NCBI RefSeq assembly: GCF_001949145.1
Contig: NW_019091400.1
Coordinates: 1,498,250-1,562,249, forward strand
Direction of reading: 5' to 3'
Length of the DNA: 64,000 bases
Source: Acanthaster planci
Taxonomy: Eukaryota; Echinodermata; Asteroidea; Valvatida; Acanthasteridae
The notes beneath the pieces are model-generated. The model saw only the letters and a program-made list of their open reading frames with translations. It searched no databases and was not told the DNA's origin. This document shows, one piece after another, positions 12,601-23,999 of this stretch. Position 1 is the first letter of the stretch. Each line of letters begins with the position of its first letter. Made by a program: the position numbers and the translations under genes.

Positions 12601-14854
12601 CAGACAAAAAGGGACATTTCACTTAAATTAAAACTGCTGTGATTTCAAATTGATGGTCGATCATGATATTACAGTCCAACTTTCCTTTTTCCAAATCCAT
12701 ATGCAGGATATAACATTAATCTGTTACAGCCGCCATTCACAAAGCCACGAGAATAGCCGATGACCTCTGCTGGAAACTCCTCGGAAACCTCCTCGTTATA
12801 GTCGGCGCAGAATGTTGAAGAGGGATGCCATACCCAAACACACGTGAAAAGTCACCATCAACGTCATACCCCTTGCCTCGGAAGCCCACCAAAAACCAAC
12901 ACAGGGAGGCGACACAATTCTCCAGTGGTCACGCTAAACTGGAAACTTTCTATAGACATTAAACCCAAGCCGTCCCACAATGCAATGAGCCAACCACCGC
13001 CACATGTAATTTTCGTAAGGTGATGACTTACAGTCAACATAACCACTCTAGGAATCGGTAGCGAGCTCACATTTTGCCAAAAAGTCAGCTGAAACGTCGA
13101 CTGCTTATAATTTAGGGCGCTTTTTTGAATTAATAAACAATTGGGGTGATTTTTTAAAAATCATCTGTCCCTTAGAATATCATTGCTTAACATTGTTTTT
13201 AACCTAAACTGTTTCTCACGGTTGTCGATGACACAACATAATAATGCAGAAAGGAAACTCCCACTGATGTGGTAGATTTGCGATTCCATATTCTCCTCGA
13301 GTTAAAAAAAAATTCCCGCAGTAATGATGCATTCGATTGAACACGTCCCCTTGTTATGTTGCTATACACTGTGCGTGCAAACACAAGAGAACCCAACAAT
13401 TTGAACGGATTTTATCCCTACACCACTACAAAACAGAATCAAGAAGAATTCCACGGCAGTCACAACAATTTAATCCCCTCTCTTTGAACTAACCTTTGGC
13501 GATTAATAATGTTTTCGAGGTATCAGCGTTTGGACAAGAAGTTCGACACTCACGGTCGCTTTCATCATCGATACGGAGAAGCGCTTAATCCAACAATGCG
13601 CGTGTGCAATCAATAATCTCAATACGTCTATTGCTGTATCATTCTTAACCATCTGATTGAAATTAGGAGCCCATCTGAGCAGGGGGATCTGCCTGTAAGA
13701 CAGTTCTTCCTGTAGAGTAGATAATTTATACTGAGATCTATTCATGGAACGATTTCTTCAAAATGAGGGGGAATTGATGTTCGATATTGAACGCTTTCAT
13801 GGTGTTTATAAGGGAAATGGAAATAAAATGTGATGATTTCTTGCCACACATTTCCTTTGTGAAGTTCTTCGAAGATCCAGCTTTCGAGACTCTACACGAC
13901 TTTCTTATTACGACAGGACAAAACTTGAAAACAATTAAGTTCTCGTTATCAAAGCTCATGTTACCGGGAGGTTATTTGGGGGGACAAGTGATGACGTCAA
14001 GTTGTCTCTGGTGGCAGTGTCGTTGAGGGTCGACGCGCCAGTTTGCCAGACACCAAATGTGTGATCGAGTTGCTCGGCAGTATGGCTTATCGTTATTTTC
14101 TAATCCTTGCTCTTCAGACGAACTGAACGGAAATACGAGATACCAATGGTGAGATGGAGTCGTGCACTGGAGTCCTTAAGACAAGCTTGTGACTCGAAAC
14201 CAGTAGTCGACGTGAAGACAGTTTGACACGCGCGTATTAAATCGACGCATGCAGTATAAGTGTAATTCGACGATGTATCATTTTGTATAGAAAAAAAATG
14301 TGCACGGATAATGTTTCCAAATATTCCGCATAATGGATTTACACTGGTATATTTGACGAGGAAAGCGTATTTGGGCAAATTTCTATGGACCGTAAGCCCA
14401 ATACGGGCGAGTATTACAGATGAAACATGTCCGAAACACCCCGGAGGTTACTTGGGTTTAAAAGTACTGAACTGCGACTGCACATGCAGAGAAAACGGTC
14501 ACCAGAACTCAGCACCCATTAATGGTACAGCGTTGACCGCAAACCTATACCGTTTGACCTTGGCGGTGACCGATATCGATTTTTATAAGCGTGTTACAAT
14601 TTATAGTTTGGACTTTGTCGTGGCTGGGCTCTAGATCGCTTTGCGGTGGTGTGCACTAGAGGTCGTTATGGTCTGACATTGCACTCGATACTTTTTCATT
14701 ATGAAACCGAAACTGAATTAATTCAATATAAGTGTGTTTTATATGATTAACGGATCCTTCATTTTGAAATATACCAGATACAATACACGTTAGATTAAAC
14801 AATTGGATACCGGTAATTCTTTGTTGAAGGGAGCAAGTTAGAATAGGGTCTCAC

Positions 14855-15284
14855 CTGGGCTGGTACTTCCGTGGTACTGATCGTAGGGCTTGTGCGTCTG
14901 GACAGCCACCCCGTTCATGGCGTAGATGGCCCCGTCGCTCGTCTCGTAGTACAGCCCCAGCTCCTTGGCCTCGTTCTCTTCCTGGGCCTGCTGTCTCCGC
15001 AGAGCCACCTGGGCGGCCATGACTCGCTGGCGCTCGGCGATCAGCGTGCATTTGGCGCACACGCAGTCCCTCCACCGGCAGTAACGCTTGTGGCCCTTGA
15101 GCGCCGACACCACGCCATGGTTACGGCACCGGGCGCACTTGGGCGTCCGCGGGTAGGGCTTCTCGGCGCGGAGCAGTAGCGTGGGGGGCGGATGGTGGTG
15201 GTGCAGACTGGTCGGAGGATGGTGCGCGGAGGCCGGCAAGTCCGAGTTCTGCTGCGGTTCGATGGATCCTCCAGACAGATTCAT
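14855..15284 (-). CDS. DMRTA: DMRTA (DMRT4/5-type) doublesex-related transcription factor, first coding exon (partial gene)
   Basis: This exon encodes the N-terminal 143 residues plus one base of a DM-domain transcription factor that acts in the nucleus, binding DNA through intertwined zinc sites. The ATG at 15284 opens MNLSGG and is followed by a His/Pro-rich linker. The DM domain covers about residues 46-100, with all zinc ligands present: C50, C53, H56, H65, C69, C74, C76 and C79. The segment [18 protein letters not shown] and the tail [20 protein letters not shown] continuing into EENEAKEL are diagnostic of the DMRTA (DMRT4/5) class rather than DMRT1, 2 or 3. The exon ends in phase 1 at CAG|GTGAGA (donor just below 14855). 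An in-frame GTG at 15314 exists but the ATG is the better start. The remaining exon(s), expected to include a DMA domain, are not in the window. Family members pattern neural and gonadal tissue, as known from vertebrates. Confidence 0.9.
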
Positions 15285-15850
15285 GGCACACACGCACGCT
15301 CTCCGAGCCAACACAAAAACGGAATCACACTATCGATGAAAGCAAAGCTTCTCACTTATAACTTCCGCTGGTCATTAAAAGAAATAAAAGAAATGCTACG
15401 AAGTACCACGGTCAGTCCAGGAGTATAGCGTGTGCCTCAACCGCGGGCACGACCTAGAGTCTTACCGAACCCGGTGCGTGAGTGATGTGTGTCATTGCTC
15501 GGCCTCAGCATTACTGTGTTGGCAGTCACAGGTCGTTTCGTCCACGCGATACAGTACTCAATGCTAGCCGGGCCTGCCACGCCAGCGTCTCACCACTGTA
15601 CTACACCGAGGGGATATCAACCGCGCGACCCGGCGGTGTTGAGTGACAGCCCACCGCTCCGCTCGATCCGCCCTCCTTTGACTGCGTGCGGTTTATTTGT
15701 TTTGTCCAGTTGAGACTATACCTTCAACGATACAAGTAACGGTGACACCTGATTGGCCGCGGACCGCGCCTCCGGGCCCTGGTTCTGCGTGACGTCACCT
15801 CTCTTTTTTCAATAAACACTTCGATAAAAAAAATACCTGTTTTTAGGTAG
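15285..15850 (-). promoter_or_regulatory. Likely 5' UTR and promoter region of DMRTA
   Basis: This CpG-rich region lies directly upstream of the DMRTA start on the minus strand. It contains a perfect cAMP-response-type palindrome TGACGTCA at 15790-15797 and an inverted CCAAT box (GATTGG) at 15751-15756, embedded in GC-rich sequence. Beyond 15850 the DNA becomes AT-rich. I cannot place the transcription start site, and no convincing TATA box was found. Confidence 0.45.
15790..15797. promoter_or_regulatory. CRE/ATF-type palindrome TGACGTCA
   Basis: This is an exact match to the consensus CREB/ATF site, about 500 bp upstream of the DMRTA ATG and about 35 bp from an inverted CCAAT box. The combination is typical of proximal promoters. 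Actual binding is inferred. Confidence 0.5.
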
Positions 15851-18800
15851 GTTCACATTATCAACCTGAGGGCGAAGCTCGCAATTAAAAGCTCATTTCT
15901 GAAGGAACGAGTGGTATGTACCAACAACTCGATACAATTTACCAGAAATTTCAGAAATGACGAGGGATAGGCAAGAACAGATAAAAATGCAGATAATGGA
16001 AGACAGAGCAAGGTGCATGACTTTCTACCGAACACCTGTCAATAATCAGACCAAGGCAAGCACATTTCATGCAAATAACTTCGCTGAACGAATGAAATTA
16101 GCGAGTGGCTTTGTACAATGTGACAAAAGGAATCATCCACACTAGGCCTATGCAGATATTTGACTCAAAGAGAGGGACGCCAAACGATAAAGACATTTGC
16201 GTAAATTTTGATAACAATAACTTTCAAAGGGTTGAAAAGTGGCGACACCTGATCGAAGAGATAGTAGCTACACCATTAATCCCACGATAAAGCCTTCTGC
16301 AGACCTTTAGTCAAGAAGAACATTGATACAGGGGAAAAATACAAGAAGGCAACAATGAAGAAACAATAAGCAACGTTCGATCAGCCTGACAGACAGGCAG
16401 ACAGACAGACCATGAAGGAAACACCAACAGATCGGATGGTTTTTCTGGCCTCGTGTGATCTGGCTTTAACCATGTCGGAGAGTGATAAGTGCGTGAGGGA
16501 CTGGAGGAGTCCCAACGTAATACGTGCTGCGCATCTACCGGGCGTAAGTTTTTGAGACTTTTGGAGCCCAAAAGGGCGCACTGCACAATGTAGCGTGTCT
16601 AAAGGCTTTGTACGCGCTACGTGACGTTGTAAGGGCAGATCTAGAGCAAGGGCGAATCCGGGAGGCCCAACGGGGACCATACCCAAAATGGAGCTAAAAA
16701 TATTTTTCGTGGGGGTGGGGATAATGAGAGATAGGCGACGTTTGGTCTGTTTCATACCTCGTCTTTCAAAACGCACGTAATAAAAGTTCCACATGTAACT
16801 GGCTCGCACCTCAGTAAGGCTTTAAAGGTCACGCTAAAAAACCCAAATAATAGCCCGAACAACAAGCCCCCCCCAAAAAAATTGGTTTCCAGATTTCCCC
16901 TTGTACAATGTAAAAACTCAGCCTCATACAAGTTCATCTCTTCAAATTATTCCTCTAAGTGAAAATGCGGGCCCTTTTCTTCTACTTTTTTTTTACTATT
17001 TCAAATTAATGCAATGTCTGTCAACGTAAGGGGGTTACTTCTCTATTCTGCTGAAAGCAGACGAGGTCCACGCTTTTCTGCTTGGCTCAAACAGTTCCAT
17101 AGTTGCTACCATGCTATCTTGGTTTCCCGCGAGCTGATCTATCTATCTGCGAGCATACCTGTGCCGCGTTGTATTGTAACATGTTGTGCTGTACTGCCCA
17201 TGCACTTACTGATTCCAGATCGAAAGGTGATGTTTGCGAGAAGGCTCGTCACTTCCGGGCCACCGTAAGCTGGATCATTCTCAACGACTGTTCCCAAGAT
17301 GCCAAAGTTGAGGAAATTTCTGTAGTAGTTCTTCCGGTAAACATGGGCCGGTCCTTGATTGCAAGGGCGATTCTGAGCGGCACCATGCGTTGATGGTTGC
17401 CTTACACCGAGGACTCTTTCTTCAAACTACCGCCCACCCCGGAGTCATTCACGCCCCGCGACACTCTCGAGTAGGAATTGTTTCATTCTCTGTTGGTTCC
17501 CTCCAAATGGGAGTCTCTCGCCAATTAGATAGATACCTCTCACAAACACCTGGGCCATTGAAGGCGCCCCCTGTCAGAATTGATGGCTCTCCGCTTTTGT
17601 GAGGGCGAACTTTGTTGAATGTATCAAAAAGGAAACTTACCCCTTGGATAGTGTTGTTTTCATCGAATGCCTCAAAACACCGCCAGGACGACGGAGAGAC
17701 ACTCTCCACCCGAGCAGAAGCGAGCCGTGAAAAGGTAGTTGACTTTTTTCGGAGCGGTCTTTCTTTTTGCCGAACGTTCTCCAACTAAGGAGTAAATTGC
17801 GACATCGCATGCCAGACCTTGCCATGTGAAAATACCAAAAGATTAAAAAAAAAATTGTCATGATCTAATGGATCATGCTTAAAGTCCGAAAGTTGAGCAG
17901 TCCACCGAACGAGACAAAATTATGGAGCTCACTTAGGGTTTCGACAGTACAGAGTTTGGGTATACAGCAATACATGGTTATCGTGAAAAAAAAGAAGATT
18001 TTTTTACATTTTCAGTAAGAAAAGCACCTAAGCTATCTAATCAGCATCAATCAGCATAATCGAACCTGCAGTCACCCAATGAAAATTATCAACGCTTCCT
18101 GTGAATATTTTCTATCATGGGTGAAATTGGAGGGCCCTAAAATGCTAGCACTCTAAAAATCATTCTCGGTTCAGATTGACCAAGCATCTGTTACAAGGTT
18201 TTCAAGATCAAAAATTCCCTTTTCTGGGTCCATTGACCCATAACAAGTCATTCTGACATGGAAAAGTGTCGCTATTGTCCCGAAATAGCTAATTCAGAAT
18301 CACATCCTGAGTCAACCTGACCTGAGAGTTTCCACAATGCACAATCAGTACGGTTAGCCATTATCGTTTCAGTTTTAGACAGCTCTCTTTGGGTACCGTA
18401 AGTAGCAACATCTCCCCCTTCTTCCTAAACATACAAAGAAAATCCCGTTTTTCTCAGGAAAGAAACGCTAAAAAACATAATATGTTATCTTCTACGGCTG
18501 TAACCGCTAAGCATGACTTTCTTCCCCTGATAGCTTTGAGTTAAACAGCGGTTGTCACTTAGAAAAAAAATCTCCTTCCTTCTGTCAATCTCCAGATTTT
18601 CCCCTCCAACGGGGTGTCTGTTTTTTGTCTGAGAGCAGCGGCTTTTGGGCTTCATTCCGTCAACAGGTTTTGTCTGAAGGTGTCAACCAGTAGTTGGTCG
18701 TTTTCTTTCAGGATTGGAGTGCCGGGTCGCTGGACCGTGGAGGCCCCAGAATGTGCCAGTGGGCGGGTAAACGAGCACATTGGTGGGGCAACAAACACCC

Positions 18801-19479
18801 AATCATCGGCTCTGCTTCTTAAGAGCCGCCGACGTACCCGTTTGCTCTATCGGTCTTTGTCTGGTTGTCTTTTTGTCGAGACAAATGTTGTTTGTTATGG
18901 ACACGAGCTTCGCCACACCCAGACCTTTTCCAGTTGTACATTCCATAACCCTTTTTCGGATGGGAACGGATTTATGGGGAACTCTGAAGCGGGAAAGTAT
19001 TATGCGGCACAGAGGTCCGGAAAAATTTTGGAGGACATTTTCAATCCGTTTGGAGGAATCTTCCGCAGACACTGCCGTTTTTTTTCCGGGGCGCTCACTG
19101 ACATTGACGTGAAATAGAAACCAGCTCAATTCTTTTAAAAATTCAATGGAAATATATCTTGCCGTGTTATCAGATTAGTTGAATGCTCACCTTCTTTTTA
19201 ATTACGTTGCAAGGCGGGTTGGTGCTGGGGGGGGGAATTGTTCCATGCACTCAGAATTATAAGAAGGCAAACACGATCCGTTTAATGGTCAACGCTAGTT
19301 AGTTCCGCACCCCTTTAAACTAGACCCCCGTTTTCGCCACAGGCTGAGGACAAAACTCTTCAGGCGACCATTGTCTGACATGTCGGATGTAACGATCAGT
19401 TTGCAATCCCGTATTTAAGAAACACACGTCTGACTCTTCCAAGTATTTAACGAGAAACACATCTCGATGTGCAAGGAGA

Positions 19480-19750
19480 TCTATTTTCAGTCCATAGATC
19501 CAACCGGTGCGACATTTTCAATCAGCGGGGAAATTTCTCTTCTCCGGGATGTGATTTGGCGCGGCTGCGCGGCCGGGCGGACAATCAAATCGCGGGCCAC
19601 TCCATTTGACTGAAATTTCACTTTGCTGGTGTGGGAGAGAATCGGGGAAAGGTGGGAGGTAAGAAAATGCATTTTTGATCGAAAAGGGGCAACCTGCTAA
19701 AAAGGCCGCTGATGTAATTGTCGCGGCCTTAATTCGTTTTTTCAGTGTCG
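19480..19750. promoter_or_regulatory. CpG-rich candidate regulatory island
   Basis: A compact GC-rich block within AT-rich DNA. It holds a consensus E2F-type octamer TTTGGCGC at 19555-19562, two ATCAAAT/AATCA-type motifs and GTAATTG. No coding potential was recognised. It could be an enhancer or a noncoding promoter; the evidence is composition and motifs only. Confidence 0.2.
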
Positions 19751-20479
19751 CAAACGCAAAGACTCAAACCCTACTTTCATCGAAGTGCTCGTTAGCCACC
19801 TCAACTCACGCGTGCATAATTCTCACTTGAGTTAAAGAAACCAGGCGAAGCAGGTTGGTGGACTATAGGAATAAGAAATAACATCCAGGCTACATACATG
19901 AGGCAAGTTGGAACAGTTTTATAAAATCCCGCATAGCGGTAATTAAACATGACAGAATTGTCAGCATTCCAGTAACCTTATTTCTGTTGTCAGGACGGTT
20001 AATACGGAAAATGAGGTCCACTGAAGGTTAACTCTTGGAAAAAGGAAATTCGATAATGTTTTCGAACATGCTACAGCAAACTGTGCAGGGGCCATTGGAA
20101 ATCTTTCTTAAGATCAATTATTATTATCTTGGTTTCGTGCGTGGTTGTCACAGTTTACACATTCATTGACCGATTCGGCCTGTTCTTATTTCTCTGTATG
20201 TTCATGATCAAATACACCTAGGTGTAAATGAACACCCTTCCTGCAGTAGCGTAATTAACTAGGGATAAATGTCGGGGAGGGTGGGGTGCACTCATTCTTT
20301 TTTTCAAGGAGATAACACAAGAAAATAGGCTGCAGCTGCATAGCTATATAAACTGTAGGGAAATTATCTACAGATTTCCAAGGGGGGTAGGGCATCCGCC
20401 AGTTACACCACTGCCTTCCTGCAATGGACATTTTTCTCCTTAAACAAACGAGAATTGAGTTTGTTATGTTCTTCTGCTG

Positions 20480-22045
20480 CTATACTTCTTTGGCTAACGT
20501 TGATGCTGCGGTCGTTGCTGCTGTAGCTGACTATACTGCTGTTGTTGATAGTGAGAGTGTTGTTGCTGGTGCTTATGCTGCTGTTGATGTTGCCGTTTTT
20601 TGCTGTTGTTTCTACTGTTGATGTTGCTGCAGTTGTTGCTGGTGCTGCTGTTGATGTTACTGTTGTTTCTGCTGTTGTTGCTGGTGCTTGTGCTACTGCT
20701 GATGTTGCTGTTGTTTCTGCTGTTGTTGCTGGTGCTTATGCTGCTGTTGCGGTTGTTGCTGCTGTTGATGTTGCTGCAGTTGTTGCTGATGTTTGTGCTG
20801 CTGTCGATGTTGCTGCTGTTACTGTTGTTACTGCCGTTGACGTTGTTGCTAGTGCCGATGCTGATGTTGATGTTACTGTTGCTGCTGTTGTTTTCTACTG
20901 TTGATGTTGCTGCTGTTGTTGATGGTTCTTGTGCTCCTGTTGATGTTGTTGCTGTTACTGTTGTTACTACTGTTGATGTTGTTGCCGGTGCTGATGCTGA
21001 TGTTGGTACTGCTGTTGCTGGTGTTGCTGCCATTACTAATGTTTCTGTTACTGGTGCTAATGTNNNNNNNNNNNNNNNNNNNNNNNNNNNNNNNNNNNNN
21101 NNNNNNNNNNNNNNNNNNNNNNNNNNNNNNNNNNNNNNNNNNNNNNNNNNNNNNNNNNNNNNNNNNNNNNNNNNNNNNNNNNNNNNNNNNNNNNNNNNNN
21201 NNNNNNNNNNNNNNNNNNNNNNNNNNNNNNNNNNNNNNNNNNNNNNNNNNNNNNNNNNNNNNNNNNNNNNNNNNNNNNNNNNNNNNNNNNNNNNNNNNNN
21301 NNNNNNNNNNNNNNNNNNNNNNNNNNNNNNNNNNNNNNNNNNNNNNNNNNNNNNNNNNNNNNNNNNNNNNNNNNNNNNNNNNNNNNNNNNNNNNNNNNNN
21401 NNNNNNNNNNNNNNNNNNNNNNNNNNNNNNNNNNNNNNNNNNNNNNNNNNNNNNNNNNNNNNNNNNNNNNNNNNNNNNNNNNNNNNNNNNNNNNNNNNNN
21501 NNNNNNNNNNNNNNNNNNNNNNNNNNNNNNNNNNNNNNNNNNNNNNNNNNNNNNNNNNNNNNNNNNNNNNNNNNNNNNNNNNNNNNNNNNNNNNNNNNNN
21601 NNNNNNNNNNNNNNNNNNNNNNNNNNNNNNNNNNNNNNNNNNNNNNNNNNNNNNNNNNNNNNNNNNNNNNNNNNNNNNNNNNNNNNNNNNNNNNNNNNNN
21701 NNNNNNNNNNNNNNNNNNNNNNNNNNNNNNNNNNNNNNNNNNNNNNNNNNNNNNNNNNNNNNNNNNNNNNNNNNNNNNNNNNNNNNNNNNNNNNNNNNNN
21801 NNNNNNNNNNNNNNNNNNNNNNNNNNNNNNNNNNNNNNNNNNNNNNNNNNNNNNNNNNNNNNNNNNNNNNNNNNNNNNNNNNNNNNNNNNNNNNNNNNNN
21901 NNNNNNNNNNNNNNNNNNNNNNNNNNNNNNNNNNNNNNNNNNNNNNNNNNNNNNNNNNNNNNNNNNTTTTGCTGTTGTTCCTCCTGCTACTGCTATCGCT
22001 GCTGTTGCCGTTGTTGCTGCTATTACTGTTAGATGCTATTGATGT
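20480..22045. repeat. Imperfect (TTG/CTG)n trinucleotide array interrupted by an assembly gap
   Basis: The plus strand is a long run of GTT, GCT, GAT and GGT triplets, so one strand reads as Leu/Val/Ala-rich and the other as Ser/Asn/Thr-rich or Gln/His-rich in different frames. These open frames follow from the triplet periodicity and are not evidence of a protein. A higher-order unit is visible around 20669-20770, where a segment of roughly 48 bp (TGTTGCTGTTGTTTCTGCTG and following) is repeated with few changes. The array resumes on the far side of the Ns, so the true length is unknown. Confidence 0.85.
21064..21966. other. Assembly gap (903 Ns)
   Basis: An unbroken run of N flanked on both sides by the same triplet repeat. 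This indicates that the assembler failed to cross the array; the gap size may be an estimate. Confidence 0.98.
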
Positions 22046-23965
22046 TGCGTGTGATCTTTGCAGGCCGACGCTATTATTACTTTACAGTAATAATAATTTA
22101 CAGATGATTTTTAAAAAACCCGTCCAGAAAGTGGAGGCTGGTCAAGAACCAGGGTAAAAGCCAATTCTTTTCAACAACTTGTCTCCTGCTGAAAACACTA
22201 AATGTTTTTTTGTTTACGCCAATTAGATGCCGGCATAGAGAAATGCTGAATGTAACTCATAGTGCGACTGTCACAAAACGTGACAAAATTGCCAGGACCA
22301 CCCTGTGACGATGGCAGTCTTGGGGGGTAGCCAGGCGTGGACTTAATTACGCCAAAAAGTCGGGCACAAACACTCACCACCAGCTAAGATCATGGACCGT
22401 GTCCAACCGTACAATGACCGGGCACTTGAGGAAGAGAATACGGCGGAGTCGACAATCTCTGCGGCGGTGGACCTAAAGAGCCAGATTAGGAGTAGAGAGA
22501 AGGGTGGGGAGAGTACCCGTGCAAAGGGTCGGTAAATGGGCAGTTGTAGACGCCAGAAATAAAAAGCACAAGATTTTCAGATTGTGGAGAAATGGCAGGC
22601 GGGTGGCCGTTCTCTGCGACTTTTCCCGGCATTTCGCTCAAGTAGCTTAGCACAGTGCTACTCAGTAATATTTCAGTCTGCGGGAATTTCGGAAAGTGTC
22701 TGTTCACAAAATATTCGAAATTTAAAAGAAACAAAACCGAGAGGGTATTTGTGGCCTTCACAAATTAATAAGCTGAATGAAAAAAAAATGAACCCCTCAC
22801 CAATATCGATACTAAATTTGAAGAACGAAATGTGACAGGAACATCACGAGCAGTCATGTTGCTCTCTCAGGGGCATGCTGGGTAAATTCAATCTACCATT
22901 AATCCCTCGTGATGCAACCATCCAAGCACAACGTGCGTGCCTCAGTGAAGAGAAGCGGGGTGGCAGAGTTTAAATCAGCAGAGCAGGGACCGGGACAAAC
23001 CCAGCCAATTTGCCCAAGAAGGCCCTTGCATACAAATTTCCCCTCTCGGTCCATAAACAAACAGTCCGGGGGAATTACCCTGGGTCTCCTGTGCCGTGGT
23101 CCCGCCCTTGTCGCTCCCCGGCACAACCCATCTGTCCGTCCCGTCAGCCACTCCTCGCTTTGTGCTGCCTTAGCCTCCGTTCCTTTATAACTGTGCCGGG
23201 GAGGAAAACGTCTCCCACAGCTAGCTCCTGTGGATGTCTCGTCGATGAGGACTTTAACTTTATACGTGACACTCGTTTATATAACCTTACAGACAGCTGA
23301 CAGATTCAGCGAGGATTCATGAAGACATGAAAGAATTAATACACGAGAAGGCGAACAGCGGCTTAACCAAGACACTCAGTAATGTTTAGTACAAAGCCCC
23401 AAATAATTCTGGGAGTGCACTCCCAATTGGGACCGGTGTTTTGACCATGTGCAGTGTCGTGTGGGGTTTCAAATTGGCTGGTGCCAGTTTCGAGAATGAG
23501 CTCGAACTAAGCAAAGCTCTGGTTTCAAGGGGACTCTTTTAGAATCAAATGCAGAGGTCTCCGATATCGGGTCATTTGCGGCGTTCATTAATGTTTACTC
23601 GCATCAACAGAGGGCGCCCTTGCCATCGTTAGGCCAGAGCTGTTTACGGAGAGAGCAGCGCCAGCTTTGGACTTCGAAACCGATGTGGCTGCTCATTACG
23701 TCTGCAGTAAAGCATACAGCTATTGTGTGCCAATTGCCCATGTGCACTAACGCATAATCCACCATTTTGGTTGCGACTATTGAGACACTCACATCGCAAT
23801 TGTCTCCATAAACAGCTCTGCATTAAGCCAGAGCGGTGTATGGAAAAACCTGCGACATGAGCGTCACCATTCTTGAAAAACAAACTGGCAAGGCGCTGAC
23901 CTTACATGCCTAGTGTGGACTTGTGAACTTCCCGAAAAAATGTCAACACGATGCAGGAAGGGAAG

Positions 23966-23999
23966 ACGTTCTGTGGACTTACCCATGTCCACAGAACGT
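23966..23999. repeat. Perfect inverted repeat, 13-bp arms extended to about 18 bp with a mismatch
   Basis: ACGTTCTGTGGAC and its exact reverse complement are separated by eight bases. Flanking GGGAAG and TTCCCC extend the pairing with one irregularity. Function unknown. Confidence 0.7.

Larger units (their letters stand above)
1..14854. other. Gene-free stretch, probably DMRTA intron 1
   Basis: No exon of any recognisable family is visible on either strand. The open frames are short, lack domain signatures and look like chance. The DMRTA first exon on the minus strand ends at 14855 with a donor, so everything to its left up to the window edge is most likely its first intron; the second exon, expected to carry a DMA domain, is not seen here. 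Contents I can name are a SINE (about 884-1097), a (TA)n run near 2269-2284, hairpins at 5678-5709 and 9443-9473, and CpG-rich, AATTA-containing islands around 6870-7600, 7740-8100 and 8990-9660. Alternatively part of this could be intergenic if the gene ends with an exon I failed to recognise. Confidence 0.5.

Noticed and set aside
13540-14026. Possible second DMRTA exon or other exon near 13.5-14.0 kb
   Set aside because: Neither strand shows the DMA motif expected for DMRTA, and no phase-compatible acceptor with conserved sequence was found.
14871-15428. Plus-strand open frames opposite the DMRTA exon
   Set aside because: Antisense shadows of a GC-rich coding exon, with no independent signal.
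18614-19117. Open frame of 167 codons on the plus strand
   Set aside because: Starts at a non-ATG codon, has a conflicting open frame of similar length in another phase and on the other strand, and shows no family resemblance.
20494-22157. Long Leu-, Val/Ala- and Ser/Asn-rich reading frames across the triplet repeat
   Set aside because: They are produced by triplet periodicity in a simple repeat, occur in several frames on both strands, and span an N gap.
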